Assembly (NCBI RefSeq): GCF_000772705.2
Contig: NZ_JSBW02000041.1
Span: 62,001 to 126,000, forward strand
DNA length: 64,000 bases
Direction: 5' to 3'
Source: Xanthomonas vasicola
GTDB lineage: Bacteria; Pseudomonadota; Gammaproteobacteria; Xanthomonadales; Xanthomonadaceae
The number at the start of each line of letters is the position of its first letter. Position 1 is the first letter of the stretch. The translations under genes and the position numbers were made by a program. The notes beneath the pieces are model-generated. The model was not told where the DNA came from. It was given only the letters and a program-made list of their open reading frames with translations, and made no database searches. This document shows, piece by piece, positions 1 through 8,879 of this stretch.

Positions 1-503
1 CGCCCAAGACGGTCAACCCGCCGGCCGACATTGCCGCGCGCATCAAACGCGAACAAGCGCAGGTCACGGCGGCGCGCGATCGCGACGATGCACGTACCGA
101 TTTCGCCCAGCCGTTCATCTGGCCGGTGCAGGGCCGCATTAGCGGCCGCTTCGGCAATGCGCGCGTGTACAACGGCCAACCCGGTGCCGGCCATTCGGGC
201 ATGGACATCGCCGTGCCAACAGGCACGCCGGTGAAAGCACCGGCCGCCGGTGTGGTGACGTTCGCAGCACCGGATCTGTACCTGACAGGTGGCACAGTGC
301 TGCTGGATCACGGCTTTGGTGTGAGCTCGAATTTTTTGCACTTGTCGCGGATCGACGTGAAGGTGGGTGATCGGGTCGAGCAAGGCCAGGTCATCGCTGC
401 CGTCGGCGCCACAGGTCGCGCAACTGGGCCGCATCTGCATTGGGGAATGAATTGGTTCGATGTGCGAATCGACCCGTTGTTGGTGCTTGAGCGGCCGAAG
501 TAG
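1..503 (+). CDS. M23-family peptidase (LytM-type), C-terminal part, cut by the window edge
   Basis: This is the 3' part of a zinc metallopeptidase of the M23/LytM family, which cleaves peptidoglycan cross-bridges or activates amidases in the periplasm. The open frame is already running at base 3, so the start lies outside the window. Both metal-binding signatures are visible: GHSGMD (HxxxD) near bases 189-206 and HLHWG (HxH) near 432-446. The beta-rich core between them is intact and the stop is at 501-503. The charged stretch just upstream (IAARIKREQAQVTAARDR) looks like a linker or coiled coil. Because both zinc motifs are present, the domain is probably active rather than an EnvC-type degenerate activator. 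Family confident; specific role unknown. Confidence 0.9.
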   Translation, partial: PKTVNPPADIAARIKREQAQVTAARDRDDARTDFAQPFIWPVQGRISGRFGNARVYNGQPGAGHSGMDIAVPTGTPVKAPAAGVVTFAAPDLYLTGGTVLLDHGFGVSSNFLHLSRIDVKVGDRVEQGQVIAAVGATGRATGPHLHWGMNWFDVRIDPLLVLERPK

Positions 504-1136
504 AGCGTTGCGGGACTGCCCTTTCTGCCTTGCAATGGCACAGCGCAGATGCTTTGGCTGCGCGTCTGTGCTGCACGGTTGGATAGCAGGTCGAGTCGGT
601 ATTGATACTTGAGTGCGGCAAGTGAATGCGCTTGGCGGCTGGGGGGTAGAGCAGCCCTATTCGCTGAGTAATTGGCTAGCGAAACGTGCGTGCCCCGCGA
701 CTTACCCGGTATGCCGTTGTTTTCTGCTTGCTGGCATTAGTTGGCTGGGTCACCAAAGCAATCGACGATGTGGGGATGCGCTTGCGTTGCTTGTGTCGGT
801 ACACGCTGGCATTGGTGCGTTGCATGATTGTGTGCACATGCACGCTTGCTCGCTGCGCGCTTGATGAGGGGCCGTACCTCACCCCAACCCCTCTCCCGCA
901 GGAAGGGGCTTACGCTCGATGGTCTGATCCCTCAGCCGGCCGTTGCGCCGTTGCGCTGCACGACCCGGTCAGCGGCGACCTATCCGTTGGGCTTGGGTTC
1001 GCCAATGGGCTTGGGGGTACAACTGGAAGGACCGTCGAGCGTCGCTGCACGTGGCCGCTCGGCTACTGACGGTCGGTCCGTCGCTCCGGCGCCGGCGTGC
1101 TTCATCTCCCTCCCCCGACTGCAGGAGATGTGCGAC
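504..1136. other. Intergenic region, no convincing gene
   Basis: No frame here has a convincing protein. Near 880-911 there is a C-rich stretch (CTCACCCCAACCCCTCTCCC followed shortly by AAGGGGCTT) that could fold into an imperfect hairpin, a type common between Xanthomonas genes. The last bases carry the ribosome binding site AGGAG at about 1123-1127, ahead of the decayed permease. The region presumably held the promoter of the former ethanolamine locus. Confidence 0.5.
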
Positions 1137-2165
1137 ATGAGTAACGAGCAACTCAAACCGACCCCGGGCACCTGGCAACGGTGGGGCACCGCTGTGGGTC
1201 TGGTGATTTCCGGCGAGTATTTCCGCTGGAGGTACGGCTGGGGCACCGCAGGCACGCTCGGCTTTCTGGTGACCACGCTGCTGGTCGCGGTCATGCACAC
1301 CTGCTTCGTCTTCAGCTTTACCGAACTGACCACCGCCATTCCCAATGCCGGCGGGCCGTGCCTATAGCCTGCGTGCGTTAGGCTCCTATGGCGGGATGCT
1401 GGCGGGCCTGGCTACGTTGATCGAATTCGTCTTTGCGCCCCCCGGCCATTGCGATGGCGATCGCCGCCTATCTGAATGTGCAATACCCCACGCTGGATCC
1501 GCGCATCGCAGCGATCGGCGCGTACCTTGTTTTTATGAGCTTGAACATCGTTGGCGTGGCGATTGCGGCCACCTTCGAACTGATCGTGACCTTGGCAGTG
1601 CTCGAACTGTTGGTGTTTATGGTGTGGGGGCACCGGGCTTCAGCGTGGTGCGCTCCGCGGCCAATGGCTGGGCCGGCAGCGACGTGTCCGGGCCGGCGGC
1701 CATTTCCGGCATCTTCGCCGCGATTCCGTTTGCGATCTGGTTCTTTCTGGCGATCAAAGGCGCAGCGATGGCGGCCGAAGAAGACAAGGACCCCAGGCGC
1801 ACGATTCCGCGCGCCTGCATCGCCGGCATTCTCACCCTGGTGATCTTGGCGCTTGGGGTGATGGTGTTCGCCGGCGGCGTCGGCGACTGGCGCCAGCTCT
1901 CCAACATCAACGATCCACTGCCGCAGGCGATGAAGGCGGTGGTCGGCAACATTCCACCTGGCTGCACATGCTGGTGTGGATCGGCTTGTTCGCGCTGGTG
2001 ACGAGCTTCCACGGCATCATCCTGAGTTATTCGCGCCAATTCTTTGCGTTGGCGCGTGCCGGCTTCTTGCCGCATGGGCTGGCCAAGCTGTCGCGTTTTC
2101 GCACGCCGCATCGCGCGATTCTGGCCGGCGGCGTCATCGGCATTGCCGCGATCTGCAGCGACAGC
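1137..2165 (+). pseudogene. Ethanolamine/amino-acid permease (APC family), frameshifted remnant
   Basis: Fragments of one APC-superfamily transporter, resembling ethanolamine permeases, can be read in order across three frames. It begins at ATG 1137 behind a good AGGAG site (TWQRWGTAVGLVISGEYF). The frame then breaks near 1356, near 1440 at a C run, near 1625 and near 1950. Recognisable blocks include ELTTAIPNAGGP, GGMLAGLATLIEFVFAPP, GPAAISGIFAAIPFAIWFF and [18 protein letters not shown]. The last permease residues are [10 protein letters not shown] near 2160, after which the sequence becomes the tail of eutC. At least four frameshifts plus a missing C-terminus mean no functional transporter is made. 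The ethanolamine assignment comes from the sequence resemblance and from the eutC remnant beside it. Confidence 0.85.
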
Positions 2166-2438
2166 GTGGTCCAGGCTTGAGCTCACCCGACAGCCTGGGC
2201 CTGTATCTCACCTACACGCCCCGGGTCGGGTTCACCGATGCCGCGCGCAACTGCATTCCAATATTTGCGGCGAAGGATTGAGCTACGCGGAGACAACCAA
2301 CAAATTGGGTATCTGCTGCGCGAAGCATTTCGCCGCAAACGCTCAGGCGTAAAACTGAAAAACGAAGCCGAACAGCCTGCGTTGCTATCGGCAGGGCCTG
2401 CCGATGTTGCGCTGCGCACCTTTCTGCTGCCGGACTGA
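2166..2438 (+). pseudogene. eutC: Ethanolamine ammonia-lyase small subunit (EutC), C-terminal remnant
   Basis: EutC is the small subunit of the adenosylcobalamin-dependent ethanolamine ammonia-lyase. Only about the last 80 residues remain, spread over three frames. [18 protein letters not shown] and [12 protein letters not shown] run from about 2166 to 2258. [17 protein letters not shown] follows after a frameshift near 2260. [20 protein letters not shown] follows after another near 2310, with a stop at 2436-2438. The segment joins directly to the permease fragment, so eutB, the 5' part of eutC and the permease C-terminus appear to have been deleted. The match to the EutC C-terminus is from memory of the family, not a search. 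Confidence 0.75.
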
Positions 2439-2492
2439 ACTGCGCGGCAGCTGTCGATTAGGAATCGACCACACTCAGCCCGCAGTCAGCCA

Positions 2493-2783
2493 TTACTTCA
2501 GTGCGCCATCCTGTGGATTGCTCGCAGCATAGGTGCTGGTCTGCAACTCGCTGTCGTGTAGATGGCGCAAGGCATTACGCACCTCATCAGGAAGCTGGTC
2601 GACATCCAGCATCACCTTGCCCGAGTGCACATCGCGCACCACTGAGGCAGGCAGCACGAAGTCGCCACCGTTTTCGATATTGATGACCAGTTCGCCACCC
2701 TCATTGCGGATATCGCGGATGGCACCCACGCCGACCGCGCCATCGCATAGGAACACCATCTGTCCGATTTCAAGCTGTTGCAT
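2493..2783 (-). CDS. Small conserved hypothetical protein, PRC-barrel/DUF2171-like
   Basis: A 96-residue protein starting MQQLEIGQMVFLCDGAVG. The first 60 residues alternate short beta-like segments (GVGAIRDIRNEGGELVINI, FVLPASVVRDVHSGKVMLD), in the pattern of small PRC-barrel or DUF2171 proteins. The tail (about 65-96) is polar and probably flexible. No signal peptide or membrane segment is visible. It sits alone between the eutC remnant and the stress-protein gene, with no operon partner. Real coding is likely because composition and length are plausible and no better frame overlaps it. The function is unknown and the fold suggestion is tentative. Confidence 0.65.
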   Translation of the reverse strand: MQQLEIGQMVFLCDGAVGVGAIRDIRNEGGELVINIENGGDFVLPASVVRDVHSGKVMLDVDQLPDEVRNALRHLHDSELQTSTYAASNPQDGALK

Positions 2784-3090
2784 GTTGCATCTCCTGAAGT
2801 AGCATTACCGCGCAGCGCGTCGTGCCGGTGACAGATCATCGTCTCCCGGCGTGTTGGAACGTGGTGAAGCGCAGATCAGCGCTGCGTAAGCATGGACACG
2901 CGCCCATCAGCCTGTAGACCAGCTGCCAAATAGCGCACTCGAACTTTGCGTGTTAGAGCAAGCGAACGCATCCAGCCAATCGGGGCAGCATAGCCACCAT
3001 GTGCGCAGGCGTTTTTAGTGAGTAATTTGTGCGGCTCGACCATCGTCCAATATCGATTTGGCAAACCACAGTGCGGTCAGAGGCAACACG
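2784..3090. other. Intergenic region, no convincing gene
   Basis: About 300 bases between the start of the small minus-strand gene and the hairpin downstream of the general stress protein gene. I see no supported gene. It should contain the promoter of the gene that starts at 2783. Confidence 0.5.
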
Positions 3091-3128
3091 CACACGCACA
3101 CGCAACCTTGAGGCTGCGTGTGCGTGTG
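3091..3128 (-). terminator. Strong hairpin downstream of the general stress protein gene
   Basis: A perfect 14-bp stem (CACACGCACACGCA at 3091-3104 pairs with 3115-3128) around a 10-base loop. It begins 8 bases past the stop codon at 3136 of the minus-strand stress protein gene. The position suggests a transcription end or an mRNA-stabilising structure. No T tract follows on the minus strand, so simple intrinsic termination is not assured. Confidence 0.55.
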
Positions 3129-3135
3129 GAGCACC

Positions 3136-3624
3136 TCAGCGCAGCGGGACGTCCGCCACTTTGTCCTGATAGTCCTTTTTCGGGTCTACGCCCAGCAACA
3201 CCTTGATCCCCGCCAGCAGGCTCGACTCATTGAGCCAAATCTGCGCGTGATCGGCGTCCAGGCGCAGCAGCGCCAGTTTTGGATCGGTCTTGCCGCCTTC
3301 GTACCAGGCGGCGACATACGGGTTCCACAACCGCTCGACCATCGCCGGGTCGGTGTCTTCGCGCAGCGAGCCGCTGATGCTGGCGAACAGATCGTGGCCC
3401 TTGCTGCTGAAGGCGCCGATGACGCGACGGCCCTGCCCCAGCATCGCGATCAGTGCGTTGTCCTTTGACGTGAAGAACCAGATTGGACCACCGCTATCGC
3501 CTTCGATCTGCGCGGTCATCGGACGCGCGTGACCGTCTTCAACACCGTCCAGGCCCAGCATCACGGTGCGATCGGATTTGAGTGCCTTCCAGAATTTTTC
3601 CTGCAACTCTTTGGTGTCTGCCAT
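3136..3624 (-). CDS. General stress protein, pyridoxamine 5'-phosphate oxidase-like (FMN-binding split barrel)
   Basis: A 162-residue protein of the general stress protein 26 group, which folds as a split barrel and binds FMN; related Xanthomonas proteins are known as flavin-binding stress proteins. The start MADTKELQEKFWKALKSD is chosen because AGGAA lies just upstream; an in-frame ATG at 3639 is the alternative. Typical features are the helical N-terminus, the strand ending RPMTAQIEGDSGGPIWFFTS, the segment FASISGSLREDTDP and WNPYVAAWYEGGKTDPKLAL. It is cytosolic, with no signal. It appears monocistronic and is followed by a strong hairpin. The exact substrate, if any, is unknown. Confidence 0.85.
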   Translation of the reverse strand: MADTKELQEKFWKALKSDRTVMLGLDGVEDGHARPMTAQIEGDSGGPIWFFTSKDNALIAMLGQGRRVIGAFSSKGHDLFASISGSLREDTDPAMVERLWNPYVAAWYEGGKTDPKLALLRLDADHAQIWLNESSLLAGIKVLLGVDPKKDYQDKVADVPLR

Positions 3625-3897
3625 CTCGATTCCTGACATGCGCGTCGTACGCGGGTAAGTCAGTCTGAGAGGCTGCGCGCCCACGGCATGTGAGGACATG
3701 CATACCTGCCGAACGCCGTTGCCATTTGTGCAACCACAATATCTTTTGCTCATGCGCGCAGCCGGCTGCGACATTATCGGGTTCAAAGCGTGACCAACTC
3801 GCAGATCCAGCACATTGCCTCATCCCTCACCGGCCGAAAAACGAACACGGCAGTAGCATCAGCCGGCCGCTCATGCGGCACGAACGATCACCGCGCA

Positions 3898-4951
3898 TGG
3901 CAACAATCTTCGTTGCAGTTGCGCTGCTTTGCTTGGCAACCTGAAGCGGCCGGACACTGTTGCGATTGCCTGTCAGGCGAGCGCGCAACAGCTGATTGGT
4001 CGCTCCTGGCTCGCCTGGCATCCTGCCGCGTGTTGCGTGCAATCTGCCATCGATGCCGCGGTCGCTGCAGGCGGGAACACGCGTCGCTACAGCAGCATCA
4101 AGGCGGGCACCTACACCGAGTTGATCTGCGTGCCGAGCAATGCGCCACCGTTGACGCTGTCCGGGCTGGGCACAAACACCGGCGACACCATCATTCGCTT
4201 CAACAACGCCAACCCCACTCCCAAGCCGGCCGGCACCGCAAGCCACCCATGTGCCAGCAATGCATCAGCCAGCACGGTGTGCACCTCCAACAGCGCGACA
4301 GTCACAGTGCGCGCGGCAAATTTCGAGGCGCGCCACTTACGCGTGGACAACAACTATGTGGAAGGCACCTACACCGATAACAATCAATCGGCGGTGGCGC
4401 TGGCAGTGCGTGGCGACAAGGCCAATTTCCAAGATGTCTTGGTGAGCGGCAACCAGGACACTTTGTTGATCAGTGCGAGCAGTGCGTCGGATGTGATCCG
4501 TGCCTATTTCAAGAGCAGCACCATGGAGGGCGATGTCGATTTCATCTTCGGCTCCGGTGCGTTTTCGATGGTGCCACCATCCGCTCCACCGGAGCACGCC
4601 TGGGCAGCAGCCGCGGCGGCTATATTTTTGCGGCCAGCACGCGCCCCGGCAGCAGCTACGGGTTTCTGGCGATCAACGGCAGCTTCAGCGGTGTCTCCGG
4701 CTCTCCAGACAACAATACCTATCTTGGACGTGCCTGGGATGAAAGCGTCGGTAGCCTGAGCTCCTACGTCAACGGCACATCGCCCAACGGCCAGGTGACG
4801 GTGCGCGATTCAACACTGTGCAGCCATATCCGCAAGACCGCGCCATGGAATGCATCAACGGTCAGCCGCCCGTATTGCAGCAGCAACTGCACCAATTCGG
4901 CGAACCGTTTTTTATGAATACAAAAATAGCGGTGCCGGCGCAGCGAATTGA
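3898..4951 (+). pseudogene. Pectinesterase (pectin methylesterase), frameshifted
   Basis: This is a carbohydrate esterase family 8 protein that would remove methyl groups from plant pectin. A signal-peptide-like start, MATIFVAVALLCLAT, opens at 3898 and hits a stop at 3943-3945. The body is in another frame (AQQLIGRSWLAWHPAACC onward) and carries the catalytic motifs GNQDTL near 4450 and GDVDFIFG near 4531-4554. A one-base loss near 4570 (GCGTTTTCGATGG where an extra A would restore the frame) shifts the rest (SRGGYIFAAST, YLGRAWDES). An extra T near 4910-4916 shifts the last residues, which would end at TGA 4949-4951. With three lesions it is very unlikely to make active enzyme. The active-site motifs themselves remain, so the decay looks recent. 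Confidence 0.88.
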
Positions 4952-5295
4952 TCCAGCACGTCACGTGGACTGTGCAGCAAGCCGGGCATTGCCCGTGCTT
5001 GCTGAGTGGCATGAACTACCTTGAATTACTATCGCGATGCCGTCGCGTCATTCGTGTCACCCACGACAGTCATACATATTGGCCGCGACTACAGCAGCTC
5101 GCGAAGCGTCATTCAGCGCGTGTGCCAACGGCACGACTGCGGCGTCTTGATCTACGACCTATGCGCGGTCGGCGTTGTCACTGCCCGCTAGGCGGTGCTG
5201 CCGTATTCGCCGATCTCAGCACAACCGACTGAGCCACCGCGCTCGCCGCACACAACCAGCGCGCACGCGGAGCGCAGCTGGAGAATGGGCTACGC
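4952..5295. other. Intergenic region, no convincing gene
   Basis: About 340 bases between the pectinesterase remnant and the end of the minus-strand phytoene-synthase-like gene. Short open frames exist on both strands, but none has recognisable sequence or a ribosome binding site. Nothing further is seen. Confidence 0.5.
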
Positions 5296-5985
5296 TTAAT
5301 CGGTGCCGCTGGCCGCACGCCAGCTATGCCATAGCTGTTGCACCGGTGGCGGATACGCCGGTTTACCCGCCAGCTCGCGCTGCAGACGCAACCGCGCCAG
5401 TCGCGACCACACTCGATGCGGACGCGCCAACGCGACTTTGCGTGGCCAGGCCTGCAACAACTGTGTGCGCCACGCAGCCGTAGCTACGCCGCCCGGGGCT
5501 GCGCTGTCGCCAGCCACGCGCTGGCGTGCGTCCAGCCATTGCACTGCCACCGCGGTGGCATCGCCAGGCCGCGTGCGTGCGAACAACACCGCTTCCACCG
5601 TAACCGCGGCCTCGGCGAAGGTGCGCAATGTCCCCAGCGCATGCGGCAGCGACTGCGGCTGCACACGTGCGGCCTGCATCGCCGGCAGGGCGTCGGCCAG
5701 CTGTGCCCACGGCGCACGCACGGGCTCCAGCACGCGCCCCAGCGGATGCCGCGAGCGTTGATTCGACCAGTCGCGCAGTTCCTGTTGCCACCATGCCAGC
5801 TTGGCATCGGCCGGCAACGGGTCGCCGGCGACGTTCATGATGTCTTCCCATTCCTGCAGCAACGCGAACCATGCGGAAGCCACACGCCGCTGGGGTTCGG
5901 GAATGAAGGGCTCGGCAACCGACCATTCCGGCCAGCGGGTTGCCCACTTGTCCAGAAAACTGTCGAGAGCGCTGGATTGGCTCAT
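5296..5985 (-). CDS. Squalene/phytoene synthase-like protein, function unassigned
   Basis: A 229-residue cytosolic protein starting MSQSSALDSFLDKWATRWPE. The segment EDIMNVAGDPLPADAKLAWW followed by QQELRDWSNQRSRHPLGRVL resembles the helix of squalene/phytoene synthases that carries the first substrate-contacting region. The protein is shorter than true synthases, and I do not see two complete DxxxD aspartate motifs. It may therefore be a degenerate, non-catalytic or differently specialised relative, as in the NDUFAF6-like branch. It lies downstream of ubiG and gph on the same strand, so a link with quinone or membrane metabolism is possible. Coding is confident; the family is moderate. Confidence 0.7.
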   Translation of the reverse strand: MSQSSALDSFLDKWATRWPEWSVAEPFIPEPQRRVASAWFALLQEWEDIMNVAGDPLPADAKLAWWQQELRDWSNQRSRHPLGRVLEPVRAPWAQLADALPAMQAARVQPQSLPHALGTLRTFAEAAVTVEAVLFARTRPGDATAVAVQWLDARQRVAGDSAAPGGVATAAWRTQLLQAWPRKVALARPHRVWSRLARLRLQRELAGKPAYPPPVQQLWHSWRAASGTD

Positions 5986-6013
5986 GGCGGGTCCAGAAAA
6001 AAACGAAGAGAGA

Positions 6014-6706
6014 TCAGATCTGCGGCCACGTTGCCGCATTCCAAAGCGCCTGCGGCTGGTCGACCAGCACGTCGGCCTGCCAGCGCGACGGGTCGTCGTC
6101 ATCCAACCGATAGCCCCACAACACCGCGACCGACGGCATCGCTGCCGCGCGCGCAGCCAGAATGTCGCGCTCATCGTCGCCGACATACACGCATTGCGCA
6201 GGCGCAACGCCAATACGTTCGGCAGCCGCCAGCAGTGGCAACGGATGCGGCTTGCGCTCGGCCAGCGTATCGCCGCCGATCAGTACCGCGCAGCGCTGCT
6301 CCCAGCCTGACTGCGGCAGGATCAGGCGCGCCAGATATTCGGGCTTGTTGGTGACGATGCCCCAGACGCAACCGGCAGTCTCCAGCCGCACCAGCATCTC
6401 CTCGACACCATCAAACAGCTGCGATTGCGTGCCGATTACGCCTTCGTAGCGCTGCAAGAATTCCGGTACCAGTGCAACGCACGCTTTGGGATCAAGCTCG
6501 GCAAACGCCACACCGAGCATCGCACGCGCACCTTTCGAGACCACCGGGCGCAACGCGGCCAACGCAATCGGCGCACGGCCACGCGCATCCAGCATCGCGT
6601 TGACCGTCGCCAGCATATCCGGCGCACTGTCGAGCAAGGTGCCATCCAGATCGAACAGCACCGCCCGCGGAAAACTCGCAGCAGCAACACCTGCACTCAA
6701 TTGCAT
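6014..6706 (-). CDS. gph: Phosphoglycolate phosphatase-type HAD hydrolase
   Basis: A 230-residue haloacid dehalogenase-superfamily phosphatase. Motif I is LFDLDGTLLDSAPD, with the nucleophile Asp. The later motifs are VTNKPEY (motif II Thr region), AERKPHPLPL (motif III Lys) and VGDDERDILAARAAAM (motif IV Asp pair). Gph removes phosphate from 2-phosphoglycolate, formed in part during DNA 3'-end repair. The start MQLSAGVAAASFPRAVLFD at 6706 is preferred. The frame can be extended to 6781, but the extra residues come from a repeat-like intergenic sequence containing CCCAATCCCC. It follows ubiG on the same strand, a common order in gamma-proteobacteria. Confidence 0.88.
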   Translation of the reverse strand: MQLSAGVAAASFPRAVLFDLDGTLLDSAPDMLATVNAMLDARGRAPIALAALRPVVSKGARAMLGVAFAELDPKACVALVPEFLQRYEGVIGTQSQLFDGVEEMLVRLETAGCVWGIVTNKPEYLARLILPQSGWEQRCAVLIGGDTLAERKPHPLPLLAAAERIGVAPAQCVYVGDDERDILAARAAAMPSVAVLWGYRLDDDDPSRWQADVLVDQPQALWNAATWPQI

Positions 6707-6791
6707 ATCGCCCGGCACGCAACCGAGATTATCAGGATCGCAGCCACCTGCCGTTGCGAATCCCGAAGCTCCACTGCCCAATCCCCGCCCA

Positions 6792-7511
6792 TCACGGCCT
6801 CACCGCATAGGCCAAATAATTCACCTCAGTACGCGAGGACAACCGCGCGCGATTACGCCACGGCTCGTAGAGCATGCCGCTGACGTCTTCAAGCCGCAGT
6901 TCTGCATTGCGCAACCACGCCGCAAGCTCGGCCGGCTTGATGAAATCCTTGTAGTGGTGTGTGCCCTTGGGCAACAGGCGCGCGATGTATTCGGCGCCGA
7001 CCACGGCCAGCGCGAACGCGGCCGGGGTGCGATTGAGCGTGGACAGGAACAGCTTGCCGCCCGGCTTGAGCAGGCTGGCGCAGGCACGGATGATCGCGGT
7101 CGGATCCGGTACGTGCTCGAGCATCTCCATGCAGGTCACTGCATCGAAACTGCCCGGCTGTTCGGCGGCCAGGTCTTCCACCGATTGCACGCGATAGTCC
7201 ACCTGCACGCCGGATTCCAGGCTGTGCAGACGTGCCACCTTGACCAGCTCCGGCGCAAGATCGATCGCAGTCACCTGCGCGCCCAGACGTGCCATCGATT
7301 CGCTGAGCAACCCACCACCGCAGCCGACATCGAGTACGCGCGCACCGGCAAGGTCCAGCCGCGCGGACACATACTCCAGACGCACCGGATTGAGCGCATG
7401 CAGCGGCTTCTGCGGGCCGTCGGCATCCCACCAGCGGTTGGCCAGCGCGGCGAATTTATCCAGCTCGCTCTGGCGGAAATTGCCGGACGTGGATTGCGTA
7501 TTCGAATTCAT
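6792..7511 (-). CDS. ubiG: Ubiquinone biosynthesis O-methyltransferase UbiG
   Basis: UbiG performs both O-methylation steps of ubiquinone synthesis using S-adenosylmethionine. The 239-residue protein has the family start ([18 protein letters not shown]), the SAM-binding motif [20 protein letters not shown], the acidic motif [14 protein letters not shown] and post-motif EMLEHVPDP. The ending [17 protein letters not shown] also fits the family. The length matches UbiG proteins of about 240 residues. It lies in a minus-strand series with the upstream deaminase gene (31 bases between them) and gph downstream. Confidence 0.95.
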   Translation of the reverse strand: MNSNTQSTSGNFRQSELDKFAALANRWWDADGPQKPLHALNPVRLEYVSARLDLAGARVLDVGCGGGLLSESMARLGAQVTAIDLAPELVKVARLHSLESGVQVDYRVQSVEDLAAEQPGSFDAVTCMEMLEHVPDPTAIIRACASLLKPGGKLFLSTLNRTPAAFALAVVGAEYIARLLPKGTHHYKDFIKPAELAAWLRNAELRLEDVSGMLYEPWRNRARLSSRTEVNYLAYAVRP

Positions 7512-7541
7512 GCGGAAGCTCCGTGATGCGGTGACGCGCTC

Positions 7542-8879
7542 TTAGGCGCGGACGGTGCGGATGCGTTCGCGCCACTGCCGCGCGTTCGCGACCAGGGCGG
7601 CGGTATCCATGTCGATGAGCTCGCGCTGCACCAGTTTGGGCTTGCCGGCGATCCACACATCGGTGACCTGATGGCGGCCGGCCGAGTAGATCAGCTGCGA
7701 CAACACATGGTGCAGCGGCTGGGTTTCCAGTGCGGCCAGATCCACGCAGATCAGGTCGGCCTGCTTGCCGATTTCGATCGAGCCGATGGTGTCGCCGAAG
7801 CCCAGTGCGCGCGCGCCGCCCAGAGTGGCCGCGCGCAAGGTGGTGGCCGCGTCCAGCGCGGTCGCATCGTTGGCCACGGCCTTGGCCAGGATCGCGGCAG
7901 TGCGGTTCTCGCTGAACATATCCAGGTCGTTATTGCTGGCGCAGCCATCGGTGCCGATCGCCAGATTCACCCCGGCACGCTGCAGCGCACACGCCGGGCA
8001 AAAACCCGAGGCAAGCTTGAGATTAGATTCTGGGCAATGCACTACGCTGACGCCGCGCTCGGCGCACAGATGGATTTCCGCATCGGTAAGCTGGGTCATG
8101 TGCACCGCAATCAAGCGGTCGTTGACCAGGCCCAGGCGGTCCAGCCGCGCCAGTGGACGCTGGCCATACTGCTTGATCGAATCGGCCACCTCCTGCGCGG
8201 TTTCGTGCGTATGCAGATGCACCGGGATGTCGAGCTGGTCGGCCAGCATGCGCACGCGTTCGAAGTTGGCATCGTTCACGGTGTACGGCGCATGCGGCGC
8301 GAACGCGGTGCTGATCAACGGATCGTCGCGCCACTGGTCGTGCAACTCGCCGGCACGCGCGAAGTATTCGTCGTCCGAAGAGGCCCAGGCAGTCGGGAAA
8401 TCGATGATGACCGCGCCTACCAGCGCACGGAAGCCGTGCTGCTTGTACACCGCGGCCTGCACATCGGCGAAGAAGTAGTTTTCGTTGACGCAGGTGGTGC
8501 CACCACGCAGCATTTCGGCGATTGCCAGCGTGGTGCCATCGGCCACGAACTCCGGCCCGATCACCGCCGCTTCCACCGGCCAGATGTGCTGCTGCAACCA
8601 CACCATCAGCGGCAGGTCGTCGGCAATGCCGCGCAGTAGCGTCATCGGATTATGCGTATGCGCATTGACCAGGCCCGGCATCAACGCAGCGTCCGGGCGC
8701 GACACGGTCTGCTTCGGCGCAAAGCGCATGCGTGCTTCAGCGGTCGGCAGCACGGCAACGATCACGCCGTTGCTGACCGCAACCGCGTGGTCTTCCAGCA
8801 CCACCGCATGCGGTTCGATCGGGACGACATAGCCGGCCTCGATCAGCATGTCGCAGGGTTCGGGCGGGGCATTGGTCAT
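7542..8879 (-). CDS. mtaD: TRZ/ATZ amidohydrolase, probable 5'-methylthioadenosine/S-adenosylhomocysteine deaminase
   Basis: A 445-residue metal-dependent amidohydrolase. Metal ligands are visible in order: HTHNPM (HxH) near residue 69, HLHTHETAQE in the middle, and IGTDGCASNNDLDMF in the C-terminal half. ALMPGLVNAHTH is the typical entry to the barrel. Such enzymes deaminate S-adenosylhomocysteine or methylthioadenosine; the position just upstream of the SAM-using UbiG fits that role. The start ATG 8877-8879 overlaps the stop of the upstream gene as ATGA, which argues for translational coupling and against the in-frame ATG at 8891. Substrate specificity is inferred, not proven. Confidence 0.85.
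   Translation of the reverse strand: MTNAPPEPCDMLIEAGYVVPIEPHAVVLEDHAVAVSNGVIVAVLPTAEARMRFAPKQTVSRPDAALMPGLVNAHTHNPMTLLRGIADDLPLMVWLQQHIWPVEAAVIGPEFVADGTTLAIAEMLRGGTTCVNENYFFADVQAAVYKQHGFRALVGAVIIDFPTAWASSDDEYFARAGELHDQWRDDPLISTAFAPHAPYTVNDANFERVRMLADQLDIPVHLHTHETAQEVADSIKQYGQRPLARLDRLGLVNDRLIAVHMTQLTDAEIHLCAERGVSVVHCPESNLKLASGFCPACALQRAGVNLAIGTDGCASNNDLDMFSENRTAAILAKAVANDATALDAATTLRAATLGGARALGFGDTIGSIEIGKQADLICVDLAALETQPLHHVLSQLIYSAGRHQVTDVWIAGKPKLVQRELIDMDTAALVANARQWRERIRTVRA

Noticed and set aside
613-1069. Short plus-strand frames ahead of the decayed permease
   Set aside because: No recognisable sequence, no ribosome binding sites, and they overlap one another in different frames.
3040-3130. 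Repeated ACGCAC units as a possible CRISPR or microsatellite
   Set aside because: The units form only the two arms of one hairpin; there are no spacers and no further copies.
6707-6781. Longer N-terminus for the gph product
   Set aside because: The extra 25 residues are encoded by a repeat-like intergenic sequence and have no family similarity.
7671-8639. Long plus-strand frame of 322 codons opposite the amidohydrolase gene
   Set aside because: It is a mirror of a well-recognised gene. Its protein is rich in Arg, His and Gln with no family pattern, as expected for antisense frames in GC-rich DNA.
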